Below, piece by piece: positions 46,588 to 57,214 of a stretch of DNA of 64,000 bases (the stretch's first letter is position 1; every line of letters begins with the position of its first letter). The stretch is from Leuconostoc lactis KCTC 3528 = DSM 20202 (lineage in GTDB: Bacteria > Bacillota > Bacilli > Lactobacillales > Lactobacillaceae): positions 1 to 64,000 of the forward strand of contig NZ_BMWM01000007.1 of assembly GCF_014651235.1 (NCBI RefSeq), written 5' to 3'. The notes beneath the pieces were generated by a model. It searched no databases and was not told where the DNA came from. It saw nothing but the letters and a program-made list of their open reading frames with translations. The translations under genes and the position numbers were made by a program.

Positions 46588-47964
46588 TTAACGCGTCCCT
46601 TGCGCTTCAATTTCTTCAAGTGATTTACCATGTGTTTCTGGTACGGCAAACTTAACAAAAAGTACCGCAATAATTGAGATCACCCCGAAGATGGCAAAGA
46701 CTGAAGCCTGTGGCATCATTGCTGTCATGATTGGGAACAGCAAGCTAACCGCAAATGAACCAATCCAGTTAAAGGCTGATGCCAAACCACCGGCACGACC
46801 ACGAATGGCAAGTGGGAAGATTTCACCAACCAAGACCCAAGTCAATGGTGCCCAAGTGAAGGAGTAGAAGGCCACAAAGATTGAGAGGAAGACAACGATC
46901 AGCATTGGTGGCAAATTCTCTGCCCCGACAACCATGTTTAAGATTGCTGGCATTAAGAAAGATAACGCCATGATCGTACCACCAAGCATCAAGAGTGTCC
47001 GACGCTTGAACTTGTCGGCGATCACCATATACAAGATCGCACCCAAGACCAAGATAACACCTTGAACGATTGGCCAAAGTAGCGCACTGGCTGCCGATTG
47101 CCCCGTCGCCTTTTCAACGATCAAAGGGATGTAGTAGAAGATCGCATTGGCACCCATGAACTGCTGGAAAGCAGCCACGCCGATGCCGGCCGTTACTAGA
47201 TAACGATACTTTGATGAAAAGAGTGTCGCTAAAGTAATATTTTTTTGCGCACCGTCTTCAACCGCTACTGTGCGTTGAATGTCTGCTAATTCGCCCGCAA
47301 CTTCATTGCTAGGTCGAATATAAGTCAACACGCGACGCGCAGCATCGATATGCCCTGTTTTCACTAAGAAACGTGGTGATTCAGGCAACCGTAACACACC
47401 CAAGAAGAGAATCACGGCTGGTACAGCGGCCAAGCCAAGCATTAAGCGCCAAGCAATGTCGTGTGGCAAGCCTTGCAATAAGTAATCCACGATGTAAGAC
47501 AAGAGCATTCCTGACACAATCATCAATTGATTCAGACCAGAGAGACGCCCACGCGTACGAGCTGGGGCCATTTCTGACATATACGATGGTACCAAAGCTG
47601 ACGCAGCGCCCACGGCCAAACCAAGTAATGTTCGCGCAATCAAGAGCCAAGCGACCCCATCATTTGGCGAGATACCAGCCATGACTGAACCAATAGCGAA
47701 GATAAATGATGCGGCCAAAATCATACGACGACGACCTAATTTATCTGATAATTGTCCGGCGAGTGCGCCACCAACGATCGCACCTAACATCAAACTTGAT
47801 GTGATCCAACCAATGGTACCGGCATCCGTCAAATGCCAATCTTTTTGCAAGAACGGCAACGCGCCAGTCATCACACCGATGTCATAACCGAAGAGAATAC
47901 CACCAAACGCGCCGAAGAAGTAAATAAAACGACTTGAAATTTTTTTAGTTGGTTGATTTGTCAT
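46588..47964 (-). CDS. sugar porter MFS, probable arabinose:H+ symporter
   Basis: Twelve-helix sugar porter of the XylE/AraE type. Signatures: GGILFGYDIGVMTGALPF in helix 1, GQLSDKLGRRR, PSYMSEMAPARTRGRL, LPESPRFLV between halves, QQFMGANAIFYYIP in helix 7 and the terminal PETHGKSLEEIE. 458 aa. Lies between araA and araB, which makes L-arabinose the likely substrate. Only a weak SD before ATG 47964; 12 nt after araA. Confidence 0.92.
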   Translation of the reverse strand: MTNQPTKKISSRFIYFFGAFGGILFGYDIGVMTGALPFLQKDWHLTDAGTIGWITSSLMLGAIVGGALAGQLSDKLGRRRMILAASFIFAIGSVMAGISPNDGVAWLLIARTLLGLAVGAASALVPSYMSEMAPARTRGRLSGLNQLMIVSGMLLSYIVDYLLQGLPHDIAWRLMLGLAAVPAVILFLGVLRLPESPRFLVKTGHIDAARRVLTYIRPSNEVAGELADIQRTVAVEDGAQKNITLATLFSSKYRYLVTAGIGVAAFQQFMGANAIFYYIPLIVEKATGQSAASALLWPIVQGVILVLGAILYMVIADKFKRRTLLMLGGTIMALSFLMPAILNMVVGAENLPPMLIVVFLSIFVAFYSFTWAPLTWVLVGEIFPLAIRGRAGGLASAFNWIGSFAVSLLFPIMTAMMPQASVFAIFGVISIIAVLFVKFAVPETHGKSLEEIEAQGTR

Positions 47965-47976
47965 GTGTCCATACCG

Positions 47977-49401
47977 TTACTTAATATCAACATATGTCAC
48001 ACCAAACAGTGCGGCCAAATCAGCTAATTGTTCAGAATCAATGGCAAAGGTCAACGTTGTGTGATGACCACCACCAACTGACAACCAAGCTTCAACACCT
48101 TGCTTTAAGCCACTCTTTGGCGTCCACAATTGCTTAGCCACTGGCAAGAATGGTGTTTCAGATTCTGGCTTGTTGCCAACCACGTCATAGCTGATCAACT
48201 TGAATTCATCACCGTAGTCTGCCAAAGTGACGTCCAACGCATCACCTGTGCGACCAGTGAAGACCAGACGTGCTGGATCATCCTTACCACCGATACCAAG
48301 GGGATGCACTTCAACGCGTGGCTTGTCTGACGCAATCGTTGGATCAACTTCTAACATGTGTGAACCAAGAATGGCTTCATGTCCTGGACGCAAGTCCAAT
48401 GTGTAATCTTCCATGAAGACCGTTGCTTCATTGTTAGCCATGATCTTAAGCAAGCGTGTCAAGGCAGCTGTCTTCCAGTCCCCTTCACCCGCAAAGCCGT
48501 AACCTTCAGCCATGAGAAGCTGTACGGCAAGTCCTGGTAGTTGTTCCAAGCCAACCAAATCTTCGAAGTTGGTTGTGAAACCAGAATAGCCCTTTTCGTC
48601 CATGAATTGCTTCAAACCAAGATATTCACGGAGTTGATACTTGACGTTGTGTTCAAACTTTTCTGGTGTATTCTGACCAACGACGTAATCATATTTGTCT
48701 TGTAAGTCGACATAAAGTTGATCAACCGCGGCGTCATCGACGGCGTTAACATAAGCGACGAGATCACCCACACCCCAGTAATCAACTGTCCAGCCGAACT
48801 TAATTTGCGCTTCGATTTTGTCGCCATCTGTCACGGCCACGTTACGCATCTTGTCCGCAAATGTGACAATCTTAATCTTGTAACTTTCGTTGTAGGCGAC
48901 TGCGACTGACATCCACCTGCCGATTTGTGCTTGAACAGTTTCATCTGCCCAGTGACCAAAGATAATTTTGTTGTTCAAACGCAAGCGCGCATTGATAAAG
49001 GCGTATTCACGATCACCATGAGCTGATTGGTTGAGGTTCATATAATCAAAGTCAATTGTGTCATAAGGAATCGTGTTCAACATTTGTGTGGCCAAATGTA
49101 AGAGTGGCTTATTCAGCAATTGTGTCCCGCGAATCCAATTCTTTGCGGGTGAAAAAGTATGTGCCCAGGTGATTACCCCTGCGACAGAGTCATCATAGTT
49201 GGCTTCTTTCATGGTTTCGGTAATGTTTTCCGCTGTCACACCCACCGTCTTGAATTCAATCGGATAAGGTAAGACATTTGATGCGTTTAACTTGTCAACA
49301 ATTTCACGAGAATTTGCTGCTACTTGATCTAATACATCAGATCCATAAAGAGATTGAGAACCTGTCACAAACCAGAACTTATAATTTTCCATCACTGCCA
49401 T
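47977..49401 (-). CDS. araA: L-arabinose isomerase
   Basis: Interconverts L-arabinose and L-ribulose. [13 protein letters not shown] at the start, [31 protein letters not shown], the metal-site [16 protein letters not shown], and GSHMLEVDP and GGGHHTTL near the end are family marks. 474 aa. AAGGAT lies eight nt before ATG 49401. First gene of the ara operon, with promoter, cre and AraR-like boxes upstream. Confidence 0.97.
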   Translation of the reverse strand: MAVMENYKFWFVTGSQSLYGSDVLDQVAANSREIVDKLNASNVLPYPIEFKTVGVTAENITETMKEANYDDSVAGVITWAHTFSPAKNWIRGTQLLNKPLLHLATQMLNTIPYDTIDFDYMNLNQSAHGDREYAFINARLRLNNKIIFGHWADETVQAQIGRWMSVAVAYNESYKIKIVTFADKMRNVAVTDGDKIEAQIKFGWTVDYWGVGDLVAYVNAVDDAAVDQLYVDLQDKYDYVVGQNTPEKFEHNVKYQLREYLGLKQFMDEKGYSGFTTNFEDLVGLEQLPGLAVQLLMAEGYGFAGEGDWKTAALTRLLKIMANNEATVFMEDYTLDLRPGHEAILGSHMLEVDPTIASDKPRVEVHPLGIGGKDDPARLVFTGRTGDALDVTLADYGDEFKLISYDVVGNKPESETPFLPVAKQLWTPKSGLKQGVEAWLSVGGGHHTTLTFAIDSEQLADLAALFGVTYVDIK

Positions 49402-49463
49402 TTTAATATCCTTCTTTTTTTATTGTTTATAATTTTATGAGCGTCATTAACCGATCTATCTAG

Positions 49464-49526
49464 AATTTGTCGTGTTAGTGTAACCGCTTACAAACATAAT
49501 ATAAAATATTTGTCCGTATAAGTCAA
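49464..49526 (-). promoter_or_regulatory. ara operon promoter with cre and AraR boxes
   Basis: -35 TTGACT (49521-49526), 17-nt spacer, -10 TATATT (49498-49503). A cre (49479-49493) matches WTGNAARCGNWWWCA fully and sits just downstream of the -10. ATTTGTCCGTATAAGT (49508-49523) resembles the AraR operator and covers the spacer up to the -35; a weaker copy is at 49464-49479. Confidence 0.75.
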
Positions 49527-49560
49527 TAGGTTATTTTTTTGTCATACGATTAATAATTTA

Positions 49561-49604
49561 AAAAAATAAAGCCTGACGCTGGATTACGGCGTCAAACTTT
49601 ATTT
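49561..49604 (-). terminator. terminator of araR
   Basis: Two-part stem, AAATAAAG/CTTTATTT plus GACGC/GCGTC, followed on the minus strand by seven U. Confidence 0.85.
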
Positions 49605-49631
49605 GAAAAACTTATTTTTTTGTTGGTTTTA

Positions 49632-50720
49632 TCACAATTCCTTGGTCAGATCTTGTACCGAATCACGCACAACCAGTCGTGGTTCATAACAAATCGACTC
49701 CACTTTGTGATGCTTAATTTGTTGCAGGAGTAAATTAGCGGCATCACGCCCCATGCGCTCCTTTTCGTGCGACATTGTTGTCAGTGGTGGCGTGACGTAA
49801 CGCGACATCTGGAAATCATCAAAGCCCATTACCGACACGTCTTCTGGCACGCGTAAACCTAAATCATGCGCTAAAGCAATGATTTGAATGGCTAACTGAT
49901 CATTATAGGCAATGATGGCTGTTGGCCGCAGCTCCGGACTGCGCATTAAAATGTCGTTAATGTGATGGAGTACCTGTGTAGTTTCGTCAGACTTATAAAT
50001 CACTGGGGTAAATTCTGTTAAGAGTTCGGACTGTTCTTGATAGGCACGCATAAACCCATCGAGACGGTTCACACCTTGCCGGTCATCCACTTGGAATGCC
50101 CCCACAATCCGCTTATGCCCCTTCTCCATGAGGTATTTTGCAGCCTGATAAATCGCTGCCTGATCATCACTGATCACTGATACCTCATCGAAATTCGGAT
50201 AAGTGGCGTTGATAAAAATCATCGGTACGCCATCTTCTCGTAATTTGTCATACAAATCAATATTCGGCGTTGCGGTAGCACTGCGTGTTGGTTCAATAAT
50301 TAAACCAGCCAAGTTCTGCTTCATCATGTTAATGAGGGCGATACGTTCGCGCTTCGGTTCATTATGCGTGTTAGCCAAAATCAATGAATAGCCATTTTCA
50401 CTGATGACTTGATCGGCACCATCAATAATCGCTGGAAAAATGTACGACGCCACGTGGGTCGACAAAATCCCAATGACACTCGGCGCCTTATCTTGTTTTC
50501 GCTTGGCTTGCCAATCAGCGACATAAGAACCACCGCCCTGCACCCGATAAACGTAATGATCATTTTCTAAATCCGAGATGGCCCGGCGAACTGTATAACG
50601 ACTAACAGAAAATGCCGCCATCATTTCACTTTCGGTCGGTAATTTTTGTCCCTTCACCAATTCGCCATTCAAAATTTGTTCTAAAATGTGATGTTTTAAG
50701 ATTTCATATTTGCTCGTCAT
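49632..50720 (-). CDS. araR: arabinose repressor AraR
   Basis: N-terminal GntR-type winged helix (residues 1-70: HILEQILNGELVKGQKLPTESEMMAAFSVSRYTVRRAIS) joined to a LacI/periplasmic-binding-like sensor domain (IGILSTHVASYIFPAIIDG to the end). This fusion is diagnostic of AraR, which leaves its operator when arabinose binds. 362 aa. AGGA precedes ATG 50720. Upstream of and parallel to the ara operon, ended by its own terminator. Starts eight nt after the nuclease-like gene, so the two are probably co-transcribed. Confidence 0.92.
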   Translation of the reverse strand: MTSKYEILKHHILEQILNGELVKGQKLPTESEMMAAFSVSRYTVRRAISDLENDHYVYRVQGGGSYVADWQAKRKQDKAPSVIGILSTHVASYIFPAIIDGADQVISENGYSLILANTHNEPKRERIALINMMKQNLAGLIIEPTRSATATPNIDLYDKLREDGVPMIFINATYPNFDEVSVISDDQAAIYQAAKYLMEKGHKRIVGAFQVDDRQGVNRLDGFMRAYQEQSELLTEFTPVIYKSDETTQVLHHINDILMRSPELRPTAIIAYNDQLAIQIIALAHDLGLRVPEDVSVMGFDDFQMSRYVTPPLTTMSHEKERMGRDAANLLLQQIKHHKVESICYEPRLVVRDSVQDLTKEL

Positions 50721-50728
50721 ACCATGTC

Positions 50729-51895
50729 CTATGAACAACCCAGTAATTCGTCATACCACTGAGTTGTTCGCATTCCTTTTTCGTGATGTGATGAATAAAT
50801 TAATAACGTGATAACGCATAGTCGATTGTACCACTTTTTCACCCAATCATCAGATAATTTGATCAGATGCTGTTGGCCAAACGCATGGGTTAGCGTGGCA
50901 AAATAGTCACGATTACTGATAGTCGCCTTACTCTGCTGGTTGGGGTCGCCAATAATAAAGACCCGCGTGTGGCGTGCCGCAAAATAACGTATTAAACTGT
51001 TCACATGTCGAATGGATAACTTCTGTGCATCGGTGATGATCACGACATCATACGGCTGTAAACGTTGGCGCTTAAGCTTCTTGAAGAACTGTCGTTCAGG
51101 TAAAATATGCCAGCCATACTGCCGCCGCAGCGTCGCCTGTGCCGATTTTAGCGCGCCAATATGAACCAATAGGACCTGCCCCTGTTCACGCAGGATTTTC
51201 ACCGTATCATAAATCATCAACGTCTGCCCAACACTGGTCGCTGCTTTCACAGCATAAATGCCTGGTTTTGGCGTGACTAATAATTCAGCCTGTAATTGTT
51301 GCTGTGGCTGCATCAATAAATACTGCCCTTTGAGAAATCTCGCCAATTGCGTGAAAGGCGAAACTAAATAATCCGCCACTCGTAATACGTCGTCCAAATT
51401 GGCCACTACAACGCTTTTAAATCCCATAACCGCTTGATAAAACACCGATGTCTGCCAACGCTTATCTTGTAAGTCAATCACGTCCAGCGTGTCTTGGTCG
51501 GTCAGATGATAAATCCGATCCAAGTCTGAATTATACGTAAATAAGGCAACGTGCGGACTGGCCAGCGTTAAGTAATAACGATTATTGCGTAATTGTTTAT
51601 GGATTTTTTCAATATCGTAATGCACGTCACTCTTGAGTTCAATGTTGATGATGTGGCCTTCGGCATTAATGAGCAACATATCAAACTCTTTACTAATCGG
51701 CGGGACAGCATAATCCACATACACCGCTTGCCATGCGGGTAGCGCAACCGGAAAATGCGCGACTAAGCGCGTGATTCCCATTAATTCCTGCTCACGAATC
51801 ATGTTGTGCGCCAACTTTTCCAAATATTCTGACGCCTGTACTTGCTGGTAAGAAACACTAAGTTGGGTTAAATTGATTGCTTGCTGTTTGGCCAT
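50729..51895 (-). CDS. nuclease-like/P-loop protein with decayed ATPase motifs
   Basis: 388 aa, no exact family recognised. The N-terminal half has EFDMLLINAEGHIINIELKSD, a PD-(D/E)xK pattern as in NERD nucleases. The C-terminal half follows a DUF2075/superfamily I layout, but the Walker A position reads KAATSVGQT, lacking GK, and Walker B reads VVIITDAQ, lacking the Glu; VFIIGDPNQQS remains. ATP hydrolysis is therefore doubtful while the nuclease core looks intact. AGGGACAGG precedes ATG 51895. Could be a degraded repair or defence protein. Confidence 0.55.
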   Translation of the reverse strand: MAKQQAINLTQLSVSYQQVQASEYLEKLAHNMIREQELMGITRLVAHFPVALPAWQAVYVDYAVPPISKEFDMLLINAEGHIINIELKSDVHYDIEKIHKQLRNNRYYLTLASPHVALFTYNSDLDRIYHLTDQDTLDVIDLQDKRWQTSVFYQAVMGFKSVVVANLDDVLRVADYLVSPFTQLARFLKGQYLLMQPQQQLQAELLVTPKPGIYAVKAATSVGQTLMIYDTVKILREQGQVLLVHIGALKSAQATLRRQYGWHILPERQFFKKLKRQRLQPYDVVIITDAQKLSIRHVNSLIRYFAARHTRVFIIGDPNQQSKATISNRDYFATLTHAFGQQHLIKLSDDWVKKWYNRLCVITLLIYSSHHEKGMRTTQWYDELLGCS

Positions 51896-51956
51896 CCTGT
51901 CCCTTTTCCACTTTGTCATACGATTACTCTCAGTATATCAAAGTTACAGCGCATAA

Positions 51957-51996
51957 AAAAATACTTAGCTGTCGTCAGACAACCAAGTATTTTTAG
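51957..51996 (-). terminator. terminator of the acyltransferase locus
   Basis: Long stem built on AAATACTT/AAGTATTT with an inner TTGTC/GACAG pairing, followed on the minus strand by a U-run. Confidence 0.8.
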
Positions 51997-53107
51997 GGTT
52001 CGAGTTGATAACCCGTTACTTTAATTAGTTTTTTAAACCATCGCGTGACATAACGTGTGGCCAACATTTCAAGTCCTAATAACACCTGTGCTGGTCGCAT
52101 CAAAATGTATCTCAATAGCTTATCAATCAGAATCGCGCTAATCACAATCACGGCCATCACGAAGAACGAATAACCAATGAAGGCTGGTGTTGCGCCATAG
52201 CATTCGCAAAGTCGCGCACATGGAAAATGTTCTGCCACAGCGTATTGTGAAATGGCTCGTAGTCTTGGATCAAATAAATCGCGACTGCGGAACTACCCAT
52301 CCAGTTAATCAGACGATTACCACGCGGTTGGCGTTGAATCGTCTGACTGAAAATATAAGCCGCTACAATGAATGCCAGTGGCGAACTCCCCGTTACAAAG
52401 TAACTCGTTGCGTCGGCAATGGCTTGACTCTCTGGTCGGTTATTCCCCACCAAATCACTCAACCCAATTGACAACACCGCAATCACAACCGTGACACCTA
52501 GTAAGACCTTAAGTAGCGTGGACAATCGCTTTGACACGCCATACATTCTCAGGTATAACCCAAAGAAGAATACCGGTAGCAAGTCCGTTAATTGACTCCC
52601 CCAGCCCTTCAAAAACGTCGGTAACACCATAAAGATTAAGACACCCAGTGCAATGAAACTCACAGCTTGGGCGCGCCGTAAGTGGCCGAGAAATTGTGAT
52701 AAATAACCCGAAAAAATATACAAAATGGCATAAATTGTAATGAACCAATACATGCTCCGAATTGTTGGAAACACCGAACGCCACATCAAGTCAGTATTAA
52801 ATTGCAACTGTCCACAAACCAGTAAAATAATAAACAATCCGAGCGCGTAAAACCGCACCGTATTGGTTAATTGCCAAACCTTCTTAAATGTCGGTCTGGG
52901 ATTAATGGCAAAATAGCCAGTGATCAGAATGAACAAATCCACCCCAATCTTCCCAAATAATTCTAAAAACTGTAGCCACACCGTATTCGGGTGCACTGTA
53001 TGAACATCACCACCAATAAAGTAACCCCAAATAGCAAAATGGTGCACCGTAATAAATGCCATTGCGATCAATCGCAATAGCTCAATATTTGAATTTCTCT
53101 TAACCAT
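51993..53107 (-). pseudogene. acyltransferase 3 family membrane protein, frameshifted
   Basis: Membrane O-acyltransferase (Acyl_transf_3) that would acetylate a cell-surface glycan. The N-terminal frame starts MVKRNSNIELLRLIAMAFITVHHFAIWG and has about nine helices. After HVRDFANA it runs into a short unrelated tail and stops at 52157. The natural continuation, YGATPAFIGYSFFVMAVIVIS and a last helix with basic tail, is in the next frame to 51993. One base is missing near 52200. Joined length would be about 370 aa, the family norm. Confidence 0.85.
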
Positions 53108-53205
53108 CAACTTAATCCCAACGTTCTCATCACGTTTTATACTATTATTTTTATTATACGTGATAATGTGTGGGTTGTCATAATAGATTAAGAGATAATA
53201 ATTGA

Positions 53206-54666
53206 CTATCGACGAAGCAAATCTAATATTTCTTGCTTCTCATTAGTTGAATATAGATATACACTCATTACAATCATGAAAACAGATGCTTTCAATGCAA
53301 AACTATATATATAATTTGATGGATCAAATAATTCTTCCAATTTTAAGCATACAAACATGACAACGGCTAGAAATATTCCTGATTTAAAAAGTGATAAAAA
53401 TTTAAACAATGAATATTCTAAAGACCTTACGATCAATTGATAGAAATTCCAGAAAAATCCTAGTAAGAAACCAATTGATAAACACACAGCAACATTGTTA
53501 ACACTTCCCATAAAGGTTCCAATCAAAATAAATGAAACTAAATTGATTGCACTAACTAGTCCTGTAAAAAATAATAATCTCGTTTGATTTCTTGCTTGGA
53601 AGATTGCTCCAGTTGTTGATATTGTCATTTGACACCATACGGTAAGTGCTAAGTAAGAAAAAGGTAACACTGCACTATTCCATTGTGAGCCAAACATAAT
53701 CATGATTATTTGTTCAGAAGACAAGCTAAGAAATATCGATAATGGCAAACCAATAGTTGCTAGAATTTTGATTATTTTAAAATAAAAATTTCTGATATAA
53801 ATCACATCATCCTGATATTCCGACAGCACCGGTTGCATAACCGGATTAATCACATTTAAAAACATTTGATTGGGCAACATAAGTAACTGATATGCCTTAT
53901 TATAGTTAGCTAGAGCACTTGCGCCTATAAATTTTCCAATCAAAATATTGTCAGAGTTTCTGGAAAAATAATTAATAAAATTAAAGCCAAATTGATTTTT
54001 GGAAAAATGAAATATTTTTTTTATAGGCTGAACATTCCAATTACTAGAAAATGATATTTTTGAATAAAAGAAATTCAGTGTCAAATTAACCATTGCTGAG
54101 GTTATAACACTATATATCAGTGCGTATACACCAAATCCTAAAAAGGAGAAAGAAATTCCAACAATTGCGGAACAGAAATTCGCAATAATTAAATTCACAT
54201 TAACAATTTTGAATCTTAACTGTTTAAGCAGCACCGCAGTCGGTACGACATTTAATCCATTAAAAAAAACTGAAATTGCCTGTACCCAAGTTAGTTTAAT
54301 ATATATATCATCACCATACGCATACGCTAAAAATTGGCCAAAAAACCCGAATAATATTGCCATACCCATCGCAAGTACAAAAGAGTAGTTAAAAATTACA
54401 TTGATATCTTTTTCGGATAACCTTTTATTTTGGATAATTGCTGGTCCCATTCCCGACTCGACCATAAGTTGAAAAAAGATAATAAAAACTTGCATAATAG
54501 CTACGACACCATAATCTTCTGGTGTTAATAGTCTACTTAATATCATATTTACAATTAATTGGACAACAAAATTACTATATGTGCCAAAAAAAGTAAACAA
54601 CATTCCTTTACCAAAATTATTCAAATTTATACCTTCTAAGCTTTCTATTGTAAAATTTTTTCCCAC
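53206..54666 (-). CDS. wzx: polysaccharide flippase (Wzx-like)
   Basis: 486-aa polytopic protein of the oligosaccharidyl-lipid flippase family, moving undecaprenyl-linked repeat units outward. Typical opening FTFFGTYSNFVVQLIVNMILSRLLTPEDYGVVAIM, about 12-14 helices, and internal GKFIGASALANYNKAYQLLMLPNQ. AT-rich codon use unlike the core genes. Start codon overlaps the end of the glycosyltransferase by 22 nt. Last gene of the polysaccharide cluster. Confidence 0.88.
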   Translation of the reverse strand: MGKNFTIESLEGINLNNFGKGMLFTFFGTYSNFVVQLIVNMILSRLLTPEDYGVVAIMQVFIIFFQLMVESGMGPAIIQNKRLSEKDINVIFNYSFVLAMGMAILFGFFGQFLAYAYGDDIYIKLTWVQAISVFFNGLNVVPTAVLLKQLRFKIVNVNLIIANFCSAIVGISFSFLGFGVYALIYSVITSAMVNLTLNFFYSKISFSSNWNVQPIKKIFHFSKNQFGFNFINYFSRNSDNILIGKFIGASALANYNKAYQLLMLPNQMFLNVINPVMQPVLSEYQDDVIYIRNFYFKIIKILATIGLPLSIFLSLSSEQIIMIMFGSQWNSAVLPFSYLALTVWCQMTISTTGAIFQARNQTRLLFFTGLVSAINLVSFILIGTFMGSVNNVAVCLSIGFLLGFFWNFYQLIVRSLEYSLFKFLSLFKSGIFLAVVMFVCLKLEELFDPSNYIYSFALKASVFMIVMSVYLYSTNEKQEILDLLRR

Positions 54667-55754
54667 TGTTTTATTATGCTATCTAGTTGAAGGCTCTTTG
54701 CTCTTTGAAGCGATTTAACAGCGTATTCTTTTCTTAGTTGAATATCAGAAATCATACGATTTAGTTCTTCAGAAAATAGTTCCACATTACCTTGCTCAAC
54801 TAATTTACCATATTTTCCATTTTCTAGAACTTCATTTGAACCACCATTTTCGAATGATATAATCGGTAATCCAAAATTCATTGCTTCTGCTAAAACTAAA
54901 GGAAAACCTTCCCATCTTGAAGTCATAATATAAATCGATGAATTTTTATAATGATTTTGTAACTCAATTCCATTTAAAGGTCCTCTTAAAATAATTTTAT
55001 CCTGGACACCATGTTTTTGAATTAAATTCTCAACTTCTAAAATATCTTTAGGTGATCCAGTTCCTGCAATTGCAATTTTCCAATCTGATGGAATTGTCTT
55101 AGCAATCAGAATTAAATTATCAATCCCTTTATGTTCAATTGCGTATCGACAAACTACGGATATTATTTTCACATTTAATTCAGAATTTCCAATTGTATTA
55201 TCTAAGGTAACTGGATTATAAATTCTTTCAACATTTTGCGATAATTCTAGAACTTTCTGCTTACCGCTTTCAGTTAGAACAACGACACTATCTGCGCTTT
55301 TTATTGATAACACTAATTCCTTTTTTTGTCTCTGATAATACTTGTTCAGGTATATATCAAAATCATTATGAATCCAAATAATGATTTTTAATTCCGGAAA
55401 ATCATTTCTTAAATACTGTCCAGTTAAAATTCCCCAACCACCAGACAGTATCACAGTCTGGATATTTTTTTGGATAATATATTTTTTGATTTTACGATAA
55501 AAAATATAATTTTCAAAAGCTAAATTCGAATTCAAACCCGTTATTCGAAATAATTTTGAAAAAACTCGAACGAATCGATATTGTTGTTTTGAAATTCCAA
55601 TCAATGGTTCTTCAGCTAAATAAAAGTTTTCCTTTGAAAATATGCTTAAAAATTCAACATGATGTTCATCCGAAAAATTTTGACCAATTTTTGCAGTTAC
55701 TCTTTGAAGTCCTCCAACACCAAAATCATCCGCCACAACTAAAGTATTTACCAC
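54645..55754 (-). CDS. glycosyltransferase family 4
   Basis: GT-B fold enzyme of 369 aa. N-terminal VVADDFGVGGLQRVTAKIG, Rossmann C-terminal domain with ISVVCRYAIEHKGID, IAGTGSP, and the retaining GT4 signature SRWEGFPLVLAEAMNFGLPIISFENGGSNE (EX7E). Cytosolic face of the membrane, donor and acceptor unknown. GTG start at 55754 with AGAGGAT seven nt upstream. AT-rich. Confidence 0.9.
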   Translation of the reverse strand: MVNTLVVADDFGVGGLQRVTAKIGQNFSDEHHVEFLSIFSKENFYLAEEPLIGISKQQYRFVRVFSKLFRITGLNSNLAFENYIFYRKIKKYIIQKNIQTVILSGGWGILTGQYLRNDFPELKIIIWIHNDFDIYLNKYYQRQKKELVLSIKSADSVVVLTESGKQKVLELSQNVERIYNPVTLDNTIGNSELNVKIISVVCRYAIEHKGIDNLILIAKTIPSDWKIAIAGTGSPKDILEVENLIQKHGVQDKIILRGPLNGIELQNHYKNSSIYIMTSRWEGFPLVLAEAMNFGLPIISFENGGSNEVLENGKYGKLVEQGNVELFSEELNRMISDIQLRKEYAVKSLQRAKSLQLDSIIKQWEKILQ

Positions 55755-55974
55755 TATAGGATCCTCTCTATTACTTCGTTCATTATTAGAATTGGATTAC
55801 GCAGCAAGCTGAAATCTTTTCCAGACATTTTTGCATAGATAGGTATTGTCACTATTTTTTATTAAACCTATCTATGATCCTCTATTAATCTAAAATCACT
55901 CTCACCTACAAACAATAATTTATTTATTGAATAATCACAATCATGAACATATATGATAATTCCGCCTAAACAAA
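55755..55974 (-). promoter_or_regulatory. AT-rich gap with long inverted repeat
   Basis: Between ugd and the GT4 gene. CATAGATAGGT (55834-55844) pairs perfectly with ACCTATCTATG (55866-55876). It may be a leader hairpin or operator. A promoter for the two downstream genes must lie here because ugd ends in a strong terminator, but no clear -35/-10 pair stands out. Confidence 0.4.
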
Positions 55975-56010
55975 ATAAATATTACCCCAAAAGTGGTAAT
56001 ATTTATTTAT
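55975..56010 (-). terminator. terminator of ugd
   Basis: Perfect 14-bp stem (55975-55988 with 55997-56010) a few nt after the ugd stop, followed on the minus strand by TTTTGTTT. Confidence 0.88.
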
Positions 56011-56014
56011 ATTT

Positions 56015-57181
56015 TTAGTCACGACGATATAAGTCACGTGTGTAGACCTTATCTTCAACGTCACTTAACAAGTCATCCCAACGATTAGCAATGATAACAT
56101 CTGATTCCTTTTTGAATGTGTCAAAGTCATGAATGACAGCTGAACGATAGAATTCATCTTCTTTAAGTGTTGGTTCATAAACCACTACTTCAATTCCCTT
56201 TGCCTTGATACGCTTCATCACACCTTGAATTGAAGAAGCACGGAAATTGTCACTACCTTCTTTCATTGTTAGACGATAAATACCAACCTTCTTAGGGTCA
56301 CGCTTAAGAACCTGATCAGCAACAAAGTCTTTACGTGTTGTGTTTGCGTCAACAATACCTTGAATAATATTGTTCGGCACATCTTCAAAGTTTGCCAATA
56401 ATTGCTTCGTATCCTTTGGCAAGCAGTACCCACCATAACCAAATGATGGGTTATTATAATGACTACCAATACGTGGATCTAAGCCAACACCATCAATAAT
56501 CTTTTTAGTATCTAATCCACGGACTTCTGCATAGGTATCTAGTTCATTGAAATAAGCAACACGCATTGCCAAATAAGTATTAGCGAACAACTTGATAGCT
56601 TCTGCTTCAGAACTCTCAACAAATAGTGTTGGGATATCCTTATCTACTGCGCCATCAATTAGCAACTGTGCAAACTTTCTTGCACGTTCTGAATCTTCAC
56701 CCAAAATAATTCGAGATGGATGTAAGTTATCCAGCAAAGCCTTACCTTCTCGCAAAAATTCTGGTGAGAAGATAATATTTTCTGTCTGATACTTTTCTTT
56801 AACACTTTCTGTATACCCAACTGGAATAGTTGACTTAATAATCATCAAAGCATTTGGATTAACCGCTAACACTTCTTCAATAACAGCTTCAACAGCTGTT
56901 GTGTCAAAATGATTGGTTTCCGTATCGTAATTAGTTGGCGTAGCGATAACAATAAATTCGGCATCTTTATAGGCTGCCTTACCATCAGTGGTCGCTAATA
57001 AATTCAATTCTTTGTTTGCCAGAAAATCTGAGATTTCATTATCTTGAATTGGAGATATGCCTGCGTTAATTAAATCAACTTTTTCCGGAATAATGTCGAC
57101 TGCTGTGACCTTATTGTCCTGCGACAATAAAGTCGCCAATGATAAACCGACGTACCCTGTTCCTGCAACTGCAATATTCAT
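56015..57181 (-). CDS. ugd: UDP-glucose 6-dehydrogenase
   Basis: Oxidises UDP-glucose to UDP-glucuronate, a polysaccharide precursor. [18 protein letters not shown] is the NAD site, [22 protein letters not shown] and the catalytic cysteine in [12 protein letters not shown] are intact. 388 aa from ATG 57181 with AAGGAG upstream. GC nearer the chromosomal average than the adjacent glycosyltransferases. A related UDP-sugar dehydrogenase is possible, but GGYCLPKD fits Ugd. Confidence 0.92.
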   Translation of the reverse strand: MNIAVAGTGYVGLSLATLLSQDNKVTAVDIIPEKVDLINAGISPIQDNEISDFLANKELNLLATTDGKAAYKDAEFIVIATPTNYDTETNHFDTTAVEAVIEEVLAVNPNALMIIKSTIPVGYTESVKEKYQTENIIFSPEFLREGKALLDNLHPSRIILGEDSERARKFAQLLIDGAVDKDIPTLFVESSEAEAIKLFANTYLAMRVAYFNELDTYAEVRGLDTKKIIDGVGLDPRIGSHYNNPSFGYGGYCLPKDTKQLLANFEDVPNNIIQGIVDANTTRKDFVADQVLKRDPKKVGIYRLTMKEGSDNFRASSIQGVMKRIKAKGIEVVVYEPTLKEDEFYRSAVIHDFDTFKKESDVIIANRWDDLLSDVEDKVYTRDLYRRD

Positions 57182-57214
57182 TTTTTCTCTCCTTTTTCTC
57201 AATTGTCCAATAAT

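Noticed and set aside
51993-52238. Separate 81-aa membrane gene
   Set aside because: Its helices continue the acyltransferase in the next frame, so it is the tail of a frameshifted gene.
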